A DNA stretch of 64,000 bases from Salsipaludibacter sp963735045. Lineage in GTDB: Bacteria; Actinomycetota; Nitriliruptoria; Nitriliruptorales; Nitriliruptoraceae. Within the stretch, counting starts at the first letter, position 1, and every line of letters starts with the position of its first letter. The DNA is taken from assembly GCA_963735045.1 (NCBI GenBank), contig CAVTIZ010000003.1, positions 1,302,001 through 1,366,000 of the forward strand, written 5' to 3'. Positions 1 through 7,938 of the stretch are shown in pieces. The translations under genes and the position numbers were made by a program. The notes under the pieces are model-generated. The model was not told where the DNA came from. It ran no database searches and saw only the letters and a list, made by a program, of their open reading frames with translations.

Positions 1-233
1 ACCTGGACGACGACGCCATGACCGCCGAGCTGGTGTGGTCCTACGACGACGGCCGCTACACCCCGATCATGGGCTCCGCCGAGCGCCTCGCCAACGGCAA
101 CACCCTCATCGGATGGGGCCAGCTGGTGGACCCGGTGGTCAGCGAGGTCACCCCCGACGGCGAGGTCGTCCTGGAGGTCACCACGGCGCCGGGCCAACTG
201 GTCTATCGCGCCTACGAGGGCGCCGACGAGTGA
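1..233 (+). CDS. Arylsulfotransferase-family protein, C-terminal fragment
   Basis: Only the last 77 codons are present; the gene starts before the window and is open from base 3. The visible part has the repeating beta-propeller blade pattern of the ASST family: a W-Y pair, then 'RLANGNTLIGWG', then 'VSEVTPDGEVV' and a terminal 'YRAYE'. The GN(T/V)L(I/V)xWG and TxxDGxVV motifs and the final YRA are typical of the last blade of arylsulfotransferase (PF05935/PF14269) proteins. The catalytic histidines lie upstream and are not visible, so activity cannot be judged. It converges on the S10 peptidase gene with 4 bases between stop codons. Confidence 0.6.
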   Translation, partial: LDDDAMTAELVWSYDDGRYTPIMGSAERLANGNTLIGWGQLVDPVVSEVTPDGEVVLEVTTAPGQLVYRAYEGADE

Positions 234-237
234 CGGT

Positions 238-1776
238 TCAGTCCTGGTCCAGGCAGGCACGCAGGAACGCCACGGCGTCGCTCGCGAAGGCGTCCCTGCT
301 GGCGGCGACGGAGTAGAACATGTGTCCGCCGGCGTAGTCACGCACCTCGATCCGGCCGGCCGTCGACGGGTCCAGGCGCATGAGGTCGCGGATGCGGCGT
401 GACGTCTGCACCGGGGTCACCAGGTCGTGGCGCCCGTGCACGACCAGGACCTGCAGGTGCGGGTTGAGGACCATGCCGTAGCGCAGGTCGTCGGTGGCCC
501 CCGCCGGGGTCTCCAGGGCATGGGTGTCGTCGTCGGTGGACCAGTCGGTGTTGACCGCCATGCTGATGACCTCGTAGCGACGGTCGGTCGCCAGGCCGAT
601 CTCGCCCCGCAGGACCTGGTTGACGCCCATGGTGAACACCGGTGTCATGCCCTGCAGCGTGTGGTCGGCCCCACCGAAGGGCTCGCGATCCGGGAACGGG
701 TCGACCGTCACCTGCGAGGCGTCGTAGAGCCCGGCCACCAGGCGCTGGTCACGCAGCACCTCTCGTACCCACGTCTCGATCCGCAGCCGGCCGTGGAAGC
801 GACGGACCACGTCGGGGTCGAGTCCGACCAGGTCGCCGAGGCGATCCAGCACGGCCTCCCGGTCGTCGTCGGGCATCGACTCGCCACGGGCCAGGAACGT
901 GGCGTAGTCGCCGGTCGCGAAGTCCACGGCCGCCGCCATGACCTCCTCGGCGGACCCGTCGACGCGGCAGCGGCCGTGGTGCACGGCGCCGGCCGCCATC
1001 GTCGGGACGGTGTCGAGGTAGGTCTCCAGCGAGTAGTCGGTGGCGGTCAGCGGGGTCAGCTCCAGCGCCGGTGAGATCAGCACGACCCCGGCCAGGCCCA
1101 CCCCCTCGTCCTCGGGCAGGGACCGTGCCAGTCGACCCACCCGGTACCCGCCGTAGCTCTCGCCGGCCAGGAACACGGGTGCCGACCAGCGCCCGTTGGC
1201 CGACAGCCAGCGCCCGATGAACTCCCGCATCGCGGCGAGGTCGGTGTCGAAGGAGTAGTACCCCTGGTCGTCGTCGGAGTCGCCCGCGGCGCTGGTGGTG
1301 TCGGTCTTGTCCACCGGGATCCTGCGCGAGAACCCCGTGCCGACCGGGTCGACGAAGACCAGGTCCGTGACCGGCAACCACGACGCGTCGTTGTCGACCA
1401 GTCGAACCGGCATCGACGGCAGCGACCCGTCGTCGGGGATGACCACGCGACGTGGTCCGACGGCACCGACGTGCAGGTAGGCGGCGGACGCCCCGGGACC
1501 GCCGTTGAACACGAACGTGACCGGGCGGTCCGCGGGGGCGTCCACGGCGACCCACGACACCGCGAAGACCTCCGCTGCGGGCGACTCCTCGCGACGCAGC
1601 ACCGTCCAGCCCGCGCTGGCCGTCACGTCGATCGGGTCGTGGCCGTCGGGGTCCCACGTCATCGTCGTGGTGGCGCCGTCGGGCGGGTCCCACGACGGGG
1701 TGACGGGGCGCGACCGGGTGCGGTCGGAGGTGGCCCCCGACGAGGTCGTGGCGGGGTCGGACTGGTGGTCGGCCAT
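238..1776 (-). CDS. Family S10 serine carboxypeptidase-like peptidase
   Basis: 512 residues, alpha/beta-hydrolase fold. The S10 hallmarks are all present: the oxyanion-loop motif NGGPGAS near residue 90, the nucleophile in GESYGG (Ser207), the acid in HGRHDLVTP (Asp451) and the base in GGHMFY (His485). The order and spacing fit serine carboxypeptidases, which release C-terminal amino acids. There is no signal peptide: the N terminus is polar and Thr/Ser/Asp-rich for about 45 residues, so the protein is probably cytoplasmic. The ATG at 1776 is preceded by an AAGGAG site about 11 bases upstream. It is divergent from the Dabb gene and apparently monocistronic. Bacterial S10-like proteins are mostly uncharacterised, so the substrate is unknown. 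Confidence 0.85.
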   Translation of the reverse strand: MADHQSDPATTSSGATSDRTRSRPVTPSWDPPDGATTTMTWDPDGHDPIDVTASAGWTVLRREESPAAEVFAVSWVAVDAPADRPVTFVFNGGPGASAAYLHVGAVGPRRVVIPDDGSLPSMPVRLVDNDASWLPVTDLVFVDPVGTGFSRRIPVDKTDTTSAAGDSDDDQGYYSFDTDLAAMREFIGRWLSANGRWSAPVFLAGESYGGYRVGRLARSLPEDEGVGLAGVVLISPALELTPLTATDYSLETYLDTVPTMAAGAVHHGRCRVDGSAEEVMAAAVDFATGDYATFLARGESMPDDDREAVLDRLGDLVGLDPDVVRRFHGRLRIETWVREVLRDQRLVAGLYDASQVTVDPFPDREPFGGADHTLQGMTPVFTMGVNQVLRGEIGLATDRRYEVISMAVNTDWSTDDDTHALETPAGATDDLRYGMVLNPHLQVLVVHGRHDLVTPVQTSRRIRDLMRLDPSTAGRIEVRDYAGGHMFYSVAASRDAFASDAVAFLRACLDQD

Positions 1777-1999
1777 GGTGTCCCGGCTCCTTCGTCGCGG
1801 GGCGGGCCACGACGGCGGGGGAGTGGTGCCACCGGCGGCCGCTCGGCGAGCCTAGGAGCCGTCCGACCCCCCGCGCCCGTCCTCGACGCGGTCGGTGGCC
1901 CGTCGTCGGCCGGGGGCCAGGTGTCGCTAGCGTGCGGGAACGCGGGCCACCGACCAGCGGGGTCCCGTCGCCGTCCCACCCCAGCCGATCGGGCCCGCC

Positions 2000-2317
2000 A
2001 TGCTCACCGACGACCACCGCGTCCGCCACACCGTCAGCTTCCGACTGCACGACGACGCCGACGTGGCGGCCTTCCTCGACCGACTGCTGGCCCTGGAGGC
2101 CATCGACGGGGTCGAGGAGTTCGAGCTGCTGGACGAGGTCAGCCCGAAGAACGGCTTCACCCACGGGCTGTCGATGAGCTTCGCCGATCGTGCGGCCTAC
2201 GACGCCTACGACGGCGATCCGAGCCACCAGGCGTTCGTGGCCGAGGTGTGGCAACGCGACGTGGCCGACTTCCTCGAACTCGACTACGTGCGCCACGGCG
2301 CCGGCCAGCGCGACTGA
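2000..2317 (+). CDS. Dabb-family (dimeric alpha-beta barrel) stress-responsive protein
   Basis: 105 residues, the normal length for a Dabb domain (PF07876). The conserved pattern is visible: an early 'RHTVSFRL' strand, a helix with 'FLDRLLALEAIDGV', then 'FTHGLSMSFADRAAYDAYDGDPSHQAFV' in two parts, the GLxMxFxDxxAxxxYxxxPxHxxF signature that defines the family. Members form homodimeric ferredoxin-like barrels; some bind small aromatics or polyketide intermediates, but most have no assigned reaction. The ATG at 2000 has only a weak purine-rich leader. The DUF1080 lipoprotein gene follows 14 bases downstream on the same strand with its own strong ribosome site, so the two may be co-transcribed. 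Confidence 0.85.
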   Translation: MLTDDHRVRHTVSFRLHDDADVAAFLDRLLALEAIDGVEEFELLDEVSPKNGFTHGLSMSFADRAAYDAYDGDPSHQAFVAEVWQRDVADFLELDYVRHGAGQRD

Positions 2318-2331
2318 GGGAGGTCCACGGC

Positions 2332-3012
2332 GTGCGCGTCCCCGCCATGACGCGAGTGCTCGGCGCACTGGCGCTGCTGGTCGCGACCGGGTGCGGGTCG
2401 CCTCCCTCCACCGCACCGACGGCAACCGACTCCCACACGCCGTCGACGGACGCGGCCGCCTCGCCGGACCCCGGCGGGTCCGAGCCCGCCTTCGACGGGT
2501 CGCCGTCGACCCTGGCCCAGTGGCGCCAGGCAGGTCCGGGATCCTTCGAGCTGGTCGACGACGCCATCACCAGCCGCGGTGGCATGGGCCTGCTGTGGTA
2601 TCCCGAGCGCGTCGACGACGTCCGGGTGACGCTGCAGTGGCGCACCGATGAGGCCACCGACAACTCCGGGGTGTTCGTCGGCCTGGGCGACCCCGACGAG
2701 GACATGCTCGCGGCGATGCGTTCCGGCCACGAGGTCCAGATCTACGACGCCGACACCGGCGAGCCCCAGAAGACCGGTGCGATCTACGGCGAACAGGCTC
2801 CCCGGTCGGTCGCGTCCCGCCCGCCCGGTGCGTGGAACGACCTCACCGTCACCGTCCGCGGCGCCACCATCACCGTCCGGCTCAACGACACGACGGTCAA
2901 CGTGTTCGAGGACCCCGACGGGGACGTGTCCGGCTACGTCGGGCTGCAGAACCACTCCGACGCCGACGAGGTGTCCTTCCGCGACGTCCGCATCGAACCA
3001 CTCGCGAGCTGA
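2332..3012 (+). CDS. Lipoprotein with DUF1080 (3-keto-disaccharide hydrolase-like) domain
   Basis: 226 residues. A hydrophobic signal peptide ends in the lipobox ATGC (Cys21), so the protein should be anchored to the outer face of the membrane. A Ser/Thr/Pro/Asp linker (about residues 22-55) leads into a DUF1080/PF06439 beta-jelly-roll, with the characteristic 'SRGGMGLLWYP', 'DNSGVFVGLG', 'EVQIYD', 'PPGAWNDLTVTV' and 'GYVGLQNHSDADEVSFRDVRI' motifs. Members of this family include 3-keto-disaccharide hydrolases and laminarinase-like glycan-binding domains. The start is GTG 2332, with GGAGG about 7 bases upstream; an ATG at 2347 would shorten the signal peptide. It may be functionally linked to the ThuA/Gfo-Idh sugar island at 15-35 kb, but that is inference. 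Confidence 0.82.
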   Translation: MRVPAMTRVLGALALLVATGCGSPPSTAPTATDSHTPSTDAAASPDPGGSEPAFDGSPSTLAQWRQAGPGSFELVDDAITSRGGMGLLWYPERVDDVRVTLQWRTDEATDNSGVFVGLGDPDEDMLAAMRSGHEVQIYDADTGEPQKTGAIYGEQAPRSVASRPPGAWNDLTVTVRGATITVRLNDTTVNVFEDPDGDVSGYVGLQNHSDADEVSFRDVRIEPLAS

Positions 3013-3015
3013 CCG

Positions 3016-3480
3016 TCACGGTGTCCGCGCACCCCGAGTCGGGTGGCGTCCCGGGGCCACCAGCAGGACGCCCTGTGTGGCGAACACGGCCAGGGCGTTG
3101 GGGACGTGGAGTGCCATCCGGTCGTCGAACCCGAGGAAGACCTGGGCCACCACCAGGCCGAACGCCAGCACGGCCACGACGACCACCCATGTCGACACCT
3201 GGTGCGCCCGACGGGCCAGGACGGCCACGATGATCTGGGCGATGGACACGAACCCGATCACGTTGGCACCGATGACCTCGTGGACCACCAACAGTCCCCG
3301 GTTGCCCGTCAGCACGTTGCCGGCGGTGACGGCCTGGACGAACACCAACGCCAGGTTCACCGCCGACAGCACCTGCAGGGCCGTGACCCAACGACGCGAC
3401 CGCTCGGGAGACCCGTCGACGGCGCGCCGTCGGCGTGACCGGCCCGCGGTCACGACGGAACCCGCCGCTTCCTCATTCAT
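3016..3480 (-). CDS. Small four-helix integral membrane protein
   Basis: 154 residues. An Arg-rich cytoplasmic N terminus (about 28 residues) is followed by four predicted membrane helices, near residues 33-53, 64-85, 97-117 and 122-142. 'HEVIGANVIGF' in the second helix and 'ALHVPNALAVFATQG' in the fourth put histidines within the membrane, reminiscent of DUF6220/cytochrome b561-like small membrane proteins. That resemblance is weak and no heme-binding claim is made. The gene converges with the DUF1080 gene (3-base gap). It has no Shine-Dalgarno sequence, and a CATAAT -10 box lies so close to the ATG that the transcript is probably leaderless. Confidence 0.65.
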   Translation of the reverse strand: MNEEAAGSVVTAGRSRRRRAVDGSPERSRRWVTALQVLSAVNLALVFVQAVTAGNVLTGNRGLLVVHEVIGANVIGFVSIAQIIVAVLARRAHQVSTWVVVVAVLAFGLVVAQVFLGFDDRMALHVPNALAVFATQGVLLVAPGRHPTRGARTP

Positions 3481-3496
3481 GATAACACCGATTATG
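3481..3496 (-). promoter_or_regulatory. Candidate -10 box for a leaderless transcript
   Basis: On the minus strand CATAAT (3496-3491) matches five of six positions of TATAAT and ends 10 bases before the ATG at 3480. A start 6-8 bases downstream leaves a leader of only a few bases. No Shine-Dalgarno sequence precedes the ATG, in line with leaderless translation, which is common in actinobacteria. No clear -35 box is visible. Confidence 0.4.
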
Positions 3497-3522
3497 CTGA
3501 ATTGTTCGCGGGACGGGGTCGG

Positions 3523-3948
3523 TCACGGTCGGGGTTCCTGGACGGCCGACCGGCCCGGTCCCCCCGCAGCGAGACCGCCCGACACCATGGCCAGGTAGCC
3601 CGAGAAGCGTCGACGGGCGACCAGGCAGCCGGCGATGACCACCACCCCGAAGACCACGCACGCCCGTGGCAGGGGCGACGGGTCCACGTCGTCGGGCAAC
3701 GGGGCCACGACCAACGCACCCCAGAAGGCGGTCCAGATCGCCCACACGGCACCCAGGACCAGGGACCGCCGCCGCCAGCGATGCGCGAGTTCGCTCGCCA
3801 CCAGGTCCTCGAAGGGACTGCCGGGCTGGCGTTGGCGCAGCACGGCCAACCCGGTGTTGTGACGCTCGACCTGGGTCAGGTTGCGTTCCCACACCTGGTC
3901 CCAGAGCCGATCGTCCCACTCGGGTGCGACGCGGCGCGCGGTCTCCAT
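3523..3948 (-). CDS. Hypothetical membrane protein with two transmembrane helices
   Basis: 141 residues. The first 60 are soluble and charged ('PEWDDRLWDQVWERNLTQVE', then 'LAVLRQRQPGSPFEDLVASE'), likely helical. Two membrane helices follow near residues 63-82 and 93-112, with a Pro/Asp loop between them, and a Gly/Pro/Arg tail. I recognise no family. The ATG at 3948 has a G-rich ribosome site ending about 6 bases upstream. It lies 42 bases upstream of the four-helix membrane protein on the same strand, but that gene appears to have its own promoter. Confidence 0.55.
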   Translation of the reverse strand: METARRVAPEWDDRLWDQVWERNLTQVERHNTGLAVLRQRQPGSPFEDLVASELAHRWRRRSLVLGAVWAIWTAFWGALVVAPLPDDVDPSPLPRACVVFGVVVIAGCLVARRRFSGYLAMVSGGLAAGGPGRSAVQEPRP

Positions 3949-4104
3949 CGGTACCCCCGACAGGCTGCGCGGCCACCCTAGCCACGGTCGGTGGCCGTCG
4001 TCGCGACGACGGCCCCTGCGCGAGGAATTGGATGCGGGCCTGGCGCCACCGGGCGGCTCGGGCGCCTAGGGTCGATGACGTCGCCGTCGTCGCCCGAGGT
4101 GCCC

Positions 4105-4767
4105 ATGGCCGGCCGCCGCAGCCTGTTGTCCCCGTCCGAGCTCGACGACTACATCCGGGTGCACACGCGCACCCCGGACGTGGTCGAGCGGGACCAGCAC
4201 GCCGCCACGGCCCAGCTCGGCGGCGCCGCCACCATGCGCATCGACCACGAACAGGCCGTGCTCACCACGCTGCTCACCCAGCTGGTCGCCCCGGCCATCG
4301 CCGTCGAGGTCGGGACCTTCACCGGGACGTCGTCGCTGGCGATCGCCCGAGGACTGCCACCGGGCGGCGTCCTGCACTGCTACGACTCGTCCCTGCACTG
4401 GACCGACATCGCCCGGGAGTTCTGGGAGCGTGCCGGTGTCGCCGACCGGATCCGCCTGCACCTGGGACCGGCGGCCGAGGGGCTGGCCGAGCTCCCCGAC
4501 GACCGCACGATCGGGCTGGCCTTCATCGACGCCGACAAGCCCGGCTACGTCACCTACCACGACGAGATCGTGCCGCGCATGGTCCCCGGTGGGCTCCTGC
4601 TGGTCGACAACGTGTTGTGGTCCGGTGACGTCGTCGACGACTCCGTGGACGACGAGAACACCCGAGCCATCCGGGCCTACAACGACCACGCGGCGGCCGA
4701 CGACCGGCTCGACGGCGTCATCCTGCCCATCGGCGACGGACTGTTCGTGCTGCGCCGCCACGACTGA
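4105..4767 (+). CDS. SAM-dependent O-methyltransferase (CAMT family)
   Basis: 220 residues, typical for catechol/caffeoyl-CoA-type class I O-methyltransferases. Motif I is VEVGTFTGTSSLAIA near residue 66. The acidic loop motif 'AFIDADKPGY' carries the metal/catalytic Asp, and 'GLLLVDNVLWSGDV' supplies the next conserved Asp-Asn pair, so the divalent-metal site looks intact. Methyl transfer to a hydroxyl of an aromatic or polyketide-like acceptor is expected; the acceptor is unknown. I chose ATG 4105 because GAGG lies 5 bases upstream. An in-frame ATG at 4075 would add 10 residues and is possible. The gene converges with the tetR-like gene. Confidence 0.85.
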   Translation: MAGRRSLLSPSELDDYIRVHTRTPDVVERDQHAATAQLGGAATMRIDHEQAVLTTLLTQLVAPAIAVEVGTFTGTSSLAIARGLPPGGVLHCYDSSLHWTDIAREFWERAGVADRIRLHLGPAAEGLAELPDDRTIGLAFIDADKPGYVTYHDEIVPRMVPGGLLLVDNVLWSGDVVDDSVDDENTRAIRAYNDHAAADDRLDGVILPIGDGLFVLRRHD

Positions 4768-4779
4768 CCGCTCCCCCGG

Positions 4780-5367
4780 TCACGGCGCACTGGCGGCCAA
4801 CGGATCCGCCAGCAGGACCCGGACCACGGCGTCGACCTCCGTCCGGGGGTCGCCACTGGGGGACTCGTGTCCGGCCAGGTGCACCGTGGTGATGCCGTGC
4901 ACGGCGCTCCACAACCGCCACGCCAGTCGCCGACCGGTCCCGGGCGGTCGCGTGTCGAGGCTCGCGTCGAGCCAGGTCGCGACCGGTGCCAGCCAGCACG
5001 CCCGGAAGGCCGACCACTCCACCGCGCGGGCCCGCTCGTCGCGTCGGAAGTCCGGAACCGGTGACGAGAACATGATGGCGAAGAGCAACGGGTCGGCGAC
5101 CGCCTCGGCGAGGTAGCCGCGCGCCACGGCCCGCACGTGCTCGATGGTGCCCAGTTCGGTCGCCAGGTCCTGGTTGGCCGCCACCCAGCGGGTGAAGCCA
5201 CGGTCGTGCAACGCCCGGACCACCTCGCCCTTGCCGCCGATGCGGCTGTACACGACCTGGTAGCTGGTGCCGAGCCGATCCGCGAGGCGTCGCATCGACA
5301 GTGCCTCCACTCCCCCGGACCGCATCAGGTCCAGGGCGGCGTCCATGACGTCGTCGGCGGTGGTCAC
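4780..5367 (-). CDS. TetR-family transcriptional regulator
   Basis: 195 residues. The N-terminal helix-turn-helix spans about residues 1-50: 'ALDLMRSGGVEALSMRRLADRLGTS' (in two parts) then 'YQVVYSRIGGKGEVVRAL', with the usual GVxxxSxRxLAxxLGxS core and the Tyr-x-x-F-like position as 'VYSRIG'. The C-terminal ligand domain, with a Trp-rich helix and 'RLAWRLWSAVHGITTVHLAG', resembles the WHG-type TetR C-terminal domain. GTG start with GGGGAGG upstream. The divergent neighbour is an acyl-CoA thioesterase, and the 137-base gap holds two tandem palindromes, so it probably represses that gene and itself in response to an acyl or aromatic ligand. Confidence 0.85.
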   Translation of the reverse strand: MTTADDVMDAALDLMRSGGVEALSMRRLADRLGTSYQVVYSRIGGKGEVVRALHDRGFTRWVAANQDLATELGTIEHVRAVARGYLAEAVADPLLFAIMFSSPVPDFRRDERARAVEWSAFRACWLAPVATWLDASLDTRPPGTGRRLAWRLWSAVHGITTVHLAGHESPSGDPRTEVDAVVRVLLADPLAASAP

Positions 5368-5433
5368 GCCTCGCCCTCCCCGCGTCGATCGGGCACGTGG
5401 TTGCCCGGTCCGAGTCCGACAGGCTACCGTGCG

Positions 5434-5459
5434 ATGACATCGTCATATGACAACGTCAT
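5434..5459. promoter_or_regulatory. Tandem palindromic operator between tetR-like and thioesterase genes
   Basis: Two head-to-tail 13-base units lie directly side by side: ATGACATCGTCAT (5434-5446) and ATGACAACGTCAT (5447-5459). Each is an inverted repeat of ATGAC/GTCAT around a 3-base centre. They sit 66 bases upstream of the regulator start and 45 bases upstream of the thioesterase ATG, where a TetR dimer would block both promoters. Two exact dyads in a divergent gap next to a TetR gene make this a strong operator candidate. Confidence 0.75.
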
Positions 5460-5504
5460 GGCCGTCGATCCGGTCATGGCGGCACCGACCGACCGGAGTC
5501 GTCC

Positions 5505-6317
5505 ATGTCCGACACGTCCACGACCACCCCCCTGGCGACCGCACTGGCCCTGGAGGTCGACGGCGACGTCGTGCACACCACGATCCACGACGGGTTCGAC
5601 GTCTTCGGCATCCCCCATGGCGGCTACCTCGCGGCGCTCGCAGGACGGGCCGTGCTGGCCGTGGCGGGGCTGCCCGACCTGTTCACGATCACCACCCACT
5701 TCGTGCGCAAGTGCGCCGTCGGACCGCTGGAGGTCCACGTCCGCCGCCTGGGGGCCAGCCGCCGCTTCTCGAGCCTGCAGGCCACGGCCGTCCAGGACGG
5801 CGAGGTCGTCCTGACCACGATGGCCCTGGCCGGCGACCGCACCGGCATGGAAGGCCCCACCTGGAGCGACCAGCCCGCGTGGCACCCGGGCGACGACGAC
5901 CTGTCGCCGCCAGCCGGCCATCCCGAACTGCCCTTCACGGCCCCACGGGTCGCCGAGCAGTTCGGACTACGCCTGGACACCTCCACGGCCGGTTTCGCCG
6001 TCGGCCGGCGGGGGGACCACGCACGGCTGCGGGCGCGTCTGGACGACGACGGCCAGCCGGTCGACCAGTTCACCGCGCTGCTCGCCTGCGACATCACGCC
6101 ACCGGCGGCGTGGAACCCGTTGGGCATGCAGGGCTGGGTCCCCACCATGGAGCTGACGGCCCATGTCCGTGCCCGGCCGGTGGACGGCCCCCTGACGGTC
6201 GAGGTCGACACCCACCACGTCGGGGACGGCTTCCTGGAGGAGGACGCGCTGGTCCGGGACGCGTCGGGCCACCTGGTGGTGCAGTCGCGCCAGCTCGCAC
6301 GCTGGACGGCCACCTGA
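5505..6317 (+). CDS. Acyl-CoA thioesterase-like double-hotdog protein
   Basis: 270 residues, the length of TesB-like proteins with two tandem hotdog domains. The N-terminal domain has 'GIPHGGYLAALAGRAVL' (hotdog helix) and a typical 'THFVRKCAVGPLEVHVRRLG' strand pair. The second half has 'DQFTALLACDITPPAAWN' and 'VPTMELTAHVRARPVDG'. The family hydrolyses acyl-CoA thioesters; the likely catalytic Asp is in the second domain (DQFTAL or ACDITPP region), by analogy only. It is divergently transcribed from a TetR gene with a shared operator, suggesting induction by a fatty or aromatic acyl ligand. The next gene is on the opposite strand, so it is a single-gene unit. Confidence 0.82.
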   Translation: MSDTSTTTPLATALALEVDGDVVHTTIHDGFDVFGIPHGGYLAALAGRAVLAVAGLPDLFTITTHFVRKCAVGPLEVHVRRLGASRRFSSLQATAVQDGEVVLTTMALAGDRTGMEGPTWSDQPAWHPGDDDLSPPAGHPELPFTAPRVAEQFGLRLDTSTAGFAVGRRGDHARLRARLDDDGQPVDQFTALLACDITPPAAWNPLGMQGWVPTMELTAHVRARPVDGPLTVEVDTHHVGDGFLEEDALVRDASGHLVVQSRQLARWTAT

Positions 6318-6367
6318 TCGGGCGTCGGTGGGCGGGTCCGAGCCGCCGGACCGGCCGCACCACGCCG

Positions 6368-7693
6368 CTAGGCCGTGGCGACATCGCGGTGGACCAGCCG
6401 GTCACGTGTGATCCCCGCGATCGTGGTGACCCCGGCCAGCGCCATCGTCAGGTCGAACTCGGCCAGCAGGTTGCGCATGACCTCGTGGGCGCCACGCCGT
6501 CCGGCGATGCCCAACCCGTACACCCACGGGCGCCCGACCAGGACCGCCTCGGCGCCCAGCGCCAGGGCGGTGAACGCATCCGCGCCGGTACGAACCCCAC
6601 TGTCGAACAGGACGGCCAGGTCGGACCCGACGGCGTCCACGATGCCCGGCAGCGCGTCCAGGGACGCGACAGCGCCGTCGACCTGGCGCCCACCGTGGTT
6701 GGACACCACGATCCCGTCCATGCCGTGCGCGACCGCCCGACGTGCGTCGTCGACGTGCTGGATCCCCTTGAGCACGATCGGCAGCCGGGTCCGTTCCCGC
6801 AACCAGGCGAGGTCGTCCCAGGTCAGGTCGGCGCGAACGAACACGTCGATGAAGGTCTGGGCCGCCGCCCGCGCGCGCGGCGACCGCAGGTTGTCCAGCA
6901 GCGCGCCCGGGTGCGCCCGGGCCTGGGCCACCAGGGTCCTCACCGCTCCCACGGTCGGGCGCGGTTGCTCGTCGTCGGCGCTGGCGGCCAGGTGCTCGTC
7001 GACCAGCTCGGCGAAGCGGTCGTCGCTGGTGTACTGCGCGATCCCCTCGTTGCGGATGAACGGCAGGTGTGCAAGGTCGAGGTCGCGGGTCCGCCATCCC
7101 AGACCGGGGGTGTCCAGGGTCACCACCAGCGCCCGCGCCCCGATGGCCTCGGCCCGTCGCACGAAGCTGGTCACCAGCTCGTCGTCACGGCTCCAGTACA
7201 GCTGGTACCAGGGCGGCGTGTCGCCCAGCATGCGTGCGGTGTCCTCCATCGGGCTGGAACCCTGGGTCGAGATCACCATCGGCACGCCCAGGGTCCGGGC
7301 GGCCGCGGCCACCCCGAGGTCACCCTCGTCGTCGACGATCTCCAGGGCACCCACCGGGGCGAACAGGAACGGGCTGCGCAGGTCGGTCCCCAGGACCGAC
7401 GTGGTCGTGTCCACCGTCGAGATGTCGGCCAGCATCCGCGGCACGATCCGCCAGCGCCGGAAGGCCGCGAGGTTCTCCCGGGCGGTGTCCTCGCTGCCGG
7501 CCGATCCGTCGACGTAGGCCCAGGCCCGCTCCGACATCGCCTCACGGGCAGCCGCGACCAGGGCCGCAGGATTGGTCGGCACCGCGGGACGACGACCGAA
7601 GGCGCCCGCGCGGTAGATGTCGGCCTGCGTCGCCCGCCCGAAGTTGGGCGCGCCCACGTCGTGCGTCGTGGTCGCGTCGCGGTCGTCTCCCAT
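6368..7693 (-). CDS. FMN-dependent alpha-hydroxy-acid oxidase (lactate 2-monooxygenase-like)
   Basis: 441 residues, longer than typical lactate dehydrogenases (about 380) and close to lactate 2-monooxygenases and related actinobacterial oxidases. The TIM barrel signatures are present: 'AWAYVDGSAGSEDTARENL' at the start, 'LFAPVGALEIVDDEGDLGVA' (in two parts) for FMN binding, 'PWYQLYWSRDDELV', 'VVTLDTPGLGWRTRDLDLAH' and 'PIVLKGIQHVDDA' (Lys), then the active-site SNHGGRQVDG with catalytic His333 and the adjacent substrate-binding Arg. 'VLFDSGVRTGADAFTALALG' completes the phosphate site. It should oxidise a 2-hydroxy acid such as lactate with O2 as acceptor. ATG start with GGAGAGGGGCGGGG upstream. 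The substrate cannot be fixed from sequence. Confidence 0.85.
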   Translation of the reverse strand: MGDDRDATTTHDVGAPNFGRATQADIYRAGAFGRRPAVPTNPAALVAAAREAMSERAWAYVDGSAGSEDTARENLAAFRRWRIVPRMLADISTVDTTTSVLGTDLRSPFLFAPVGALEIVDDEGDLGVAAAARTLGVPMVISTQGSSPMEDTARMLGDTPPWYQLYWSRDDELVTSFVRRAEAIGARALVVTLDTPGLGWRTRDLDLAHLPFIRNEGIAQYTSDDRFAELVDEHLAASADDEQPRPTVGAVRTLVAQARAHPGALLDNLRSPRARAAAQTFIDVFVRADLTWDDLAWLRERTRLPIVLKGIQHVDDARRAVAHGMDGIVVSNHGGRQVDGAVASLDALPGIVDAVGSDLAVLFDSGVRTGADAFTALALGAEAVLVGRPWVYGLGIAGRRGAHEVMRNLLAEFDLTMALAGVTTIAGITRDRLVHRDVATA

Positions 7694-7896
7694 GCCCCGC
7701 CCCTCTCCGGTCGCGTCCCCCCCACACTAGGACGACGGCGTTGCGGTCGACGTGCCCGGCCGGGGGTGGCTCGGGCCACCCGGGGCGGTCACGACGCCGT
7801 CGAGGAACCGTGCGTCCGTGCGGGGTGAGCACGAAGAGAACGGACCGGCGGGCAGGCGCGACCCGAGCACCTAGGGTCGGGGTCCCCGTAGCAGAC

Positions 7897-7914
7897 GGGC
7901 ACCGCCGGGTGCCC
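7897..7914 (+). promoter_or_regulatory. Hairpin in the leader of the M14 peptidase gene
   Basis: GGGCACC (7897-7903) pairs perfectly with GGTGCCC (7908-7914) around a 4-base loop, ending 24 bases before the ATG at 7939 and just upstream of the GGAG ribosome site. It could stabilise the mRNA or modulate initiation; no riboswitch family is recognised. Confidence 0.35.
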
Positions 7915-7938
7915 TTCCCCCGACCCCCTGGAGTCCCG

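Noticed and set aside
749..2425. A 558-codon minus-strand frame over the S10 peptidase start and the Dabb gene
   Set aside because: Low-complexity Arg/Gly/Pro composition typical of shadow frames; both overlapped genes have clear family motifs.
5447..7828. A 793-codon plus-strand frame across the thioesterase and the oxidase gene
   Set aside because: It is Arg/Gly/Pro-rich, overlaps two well-supported genes in other frames, and has no start context or domain.
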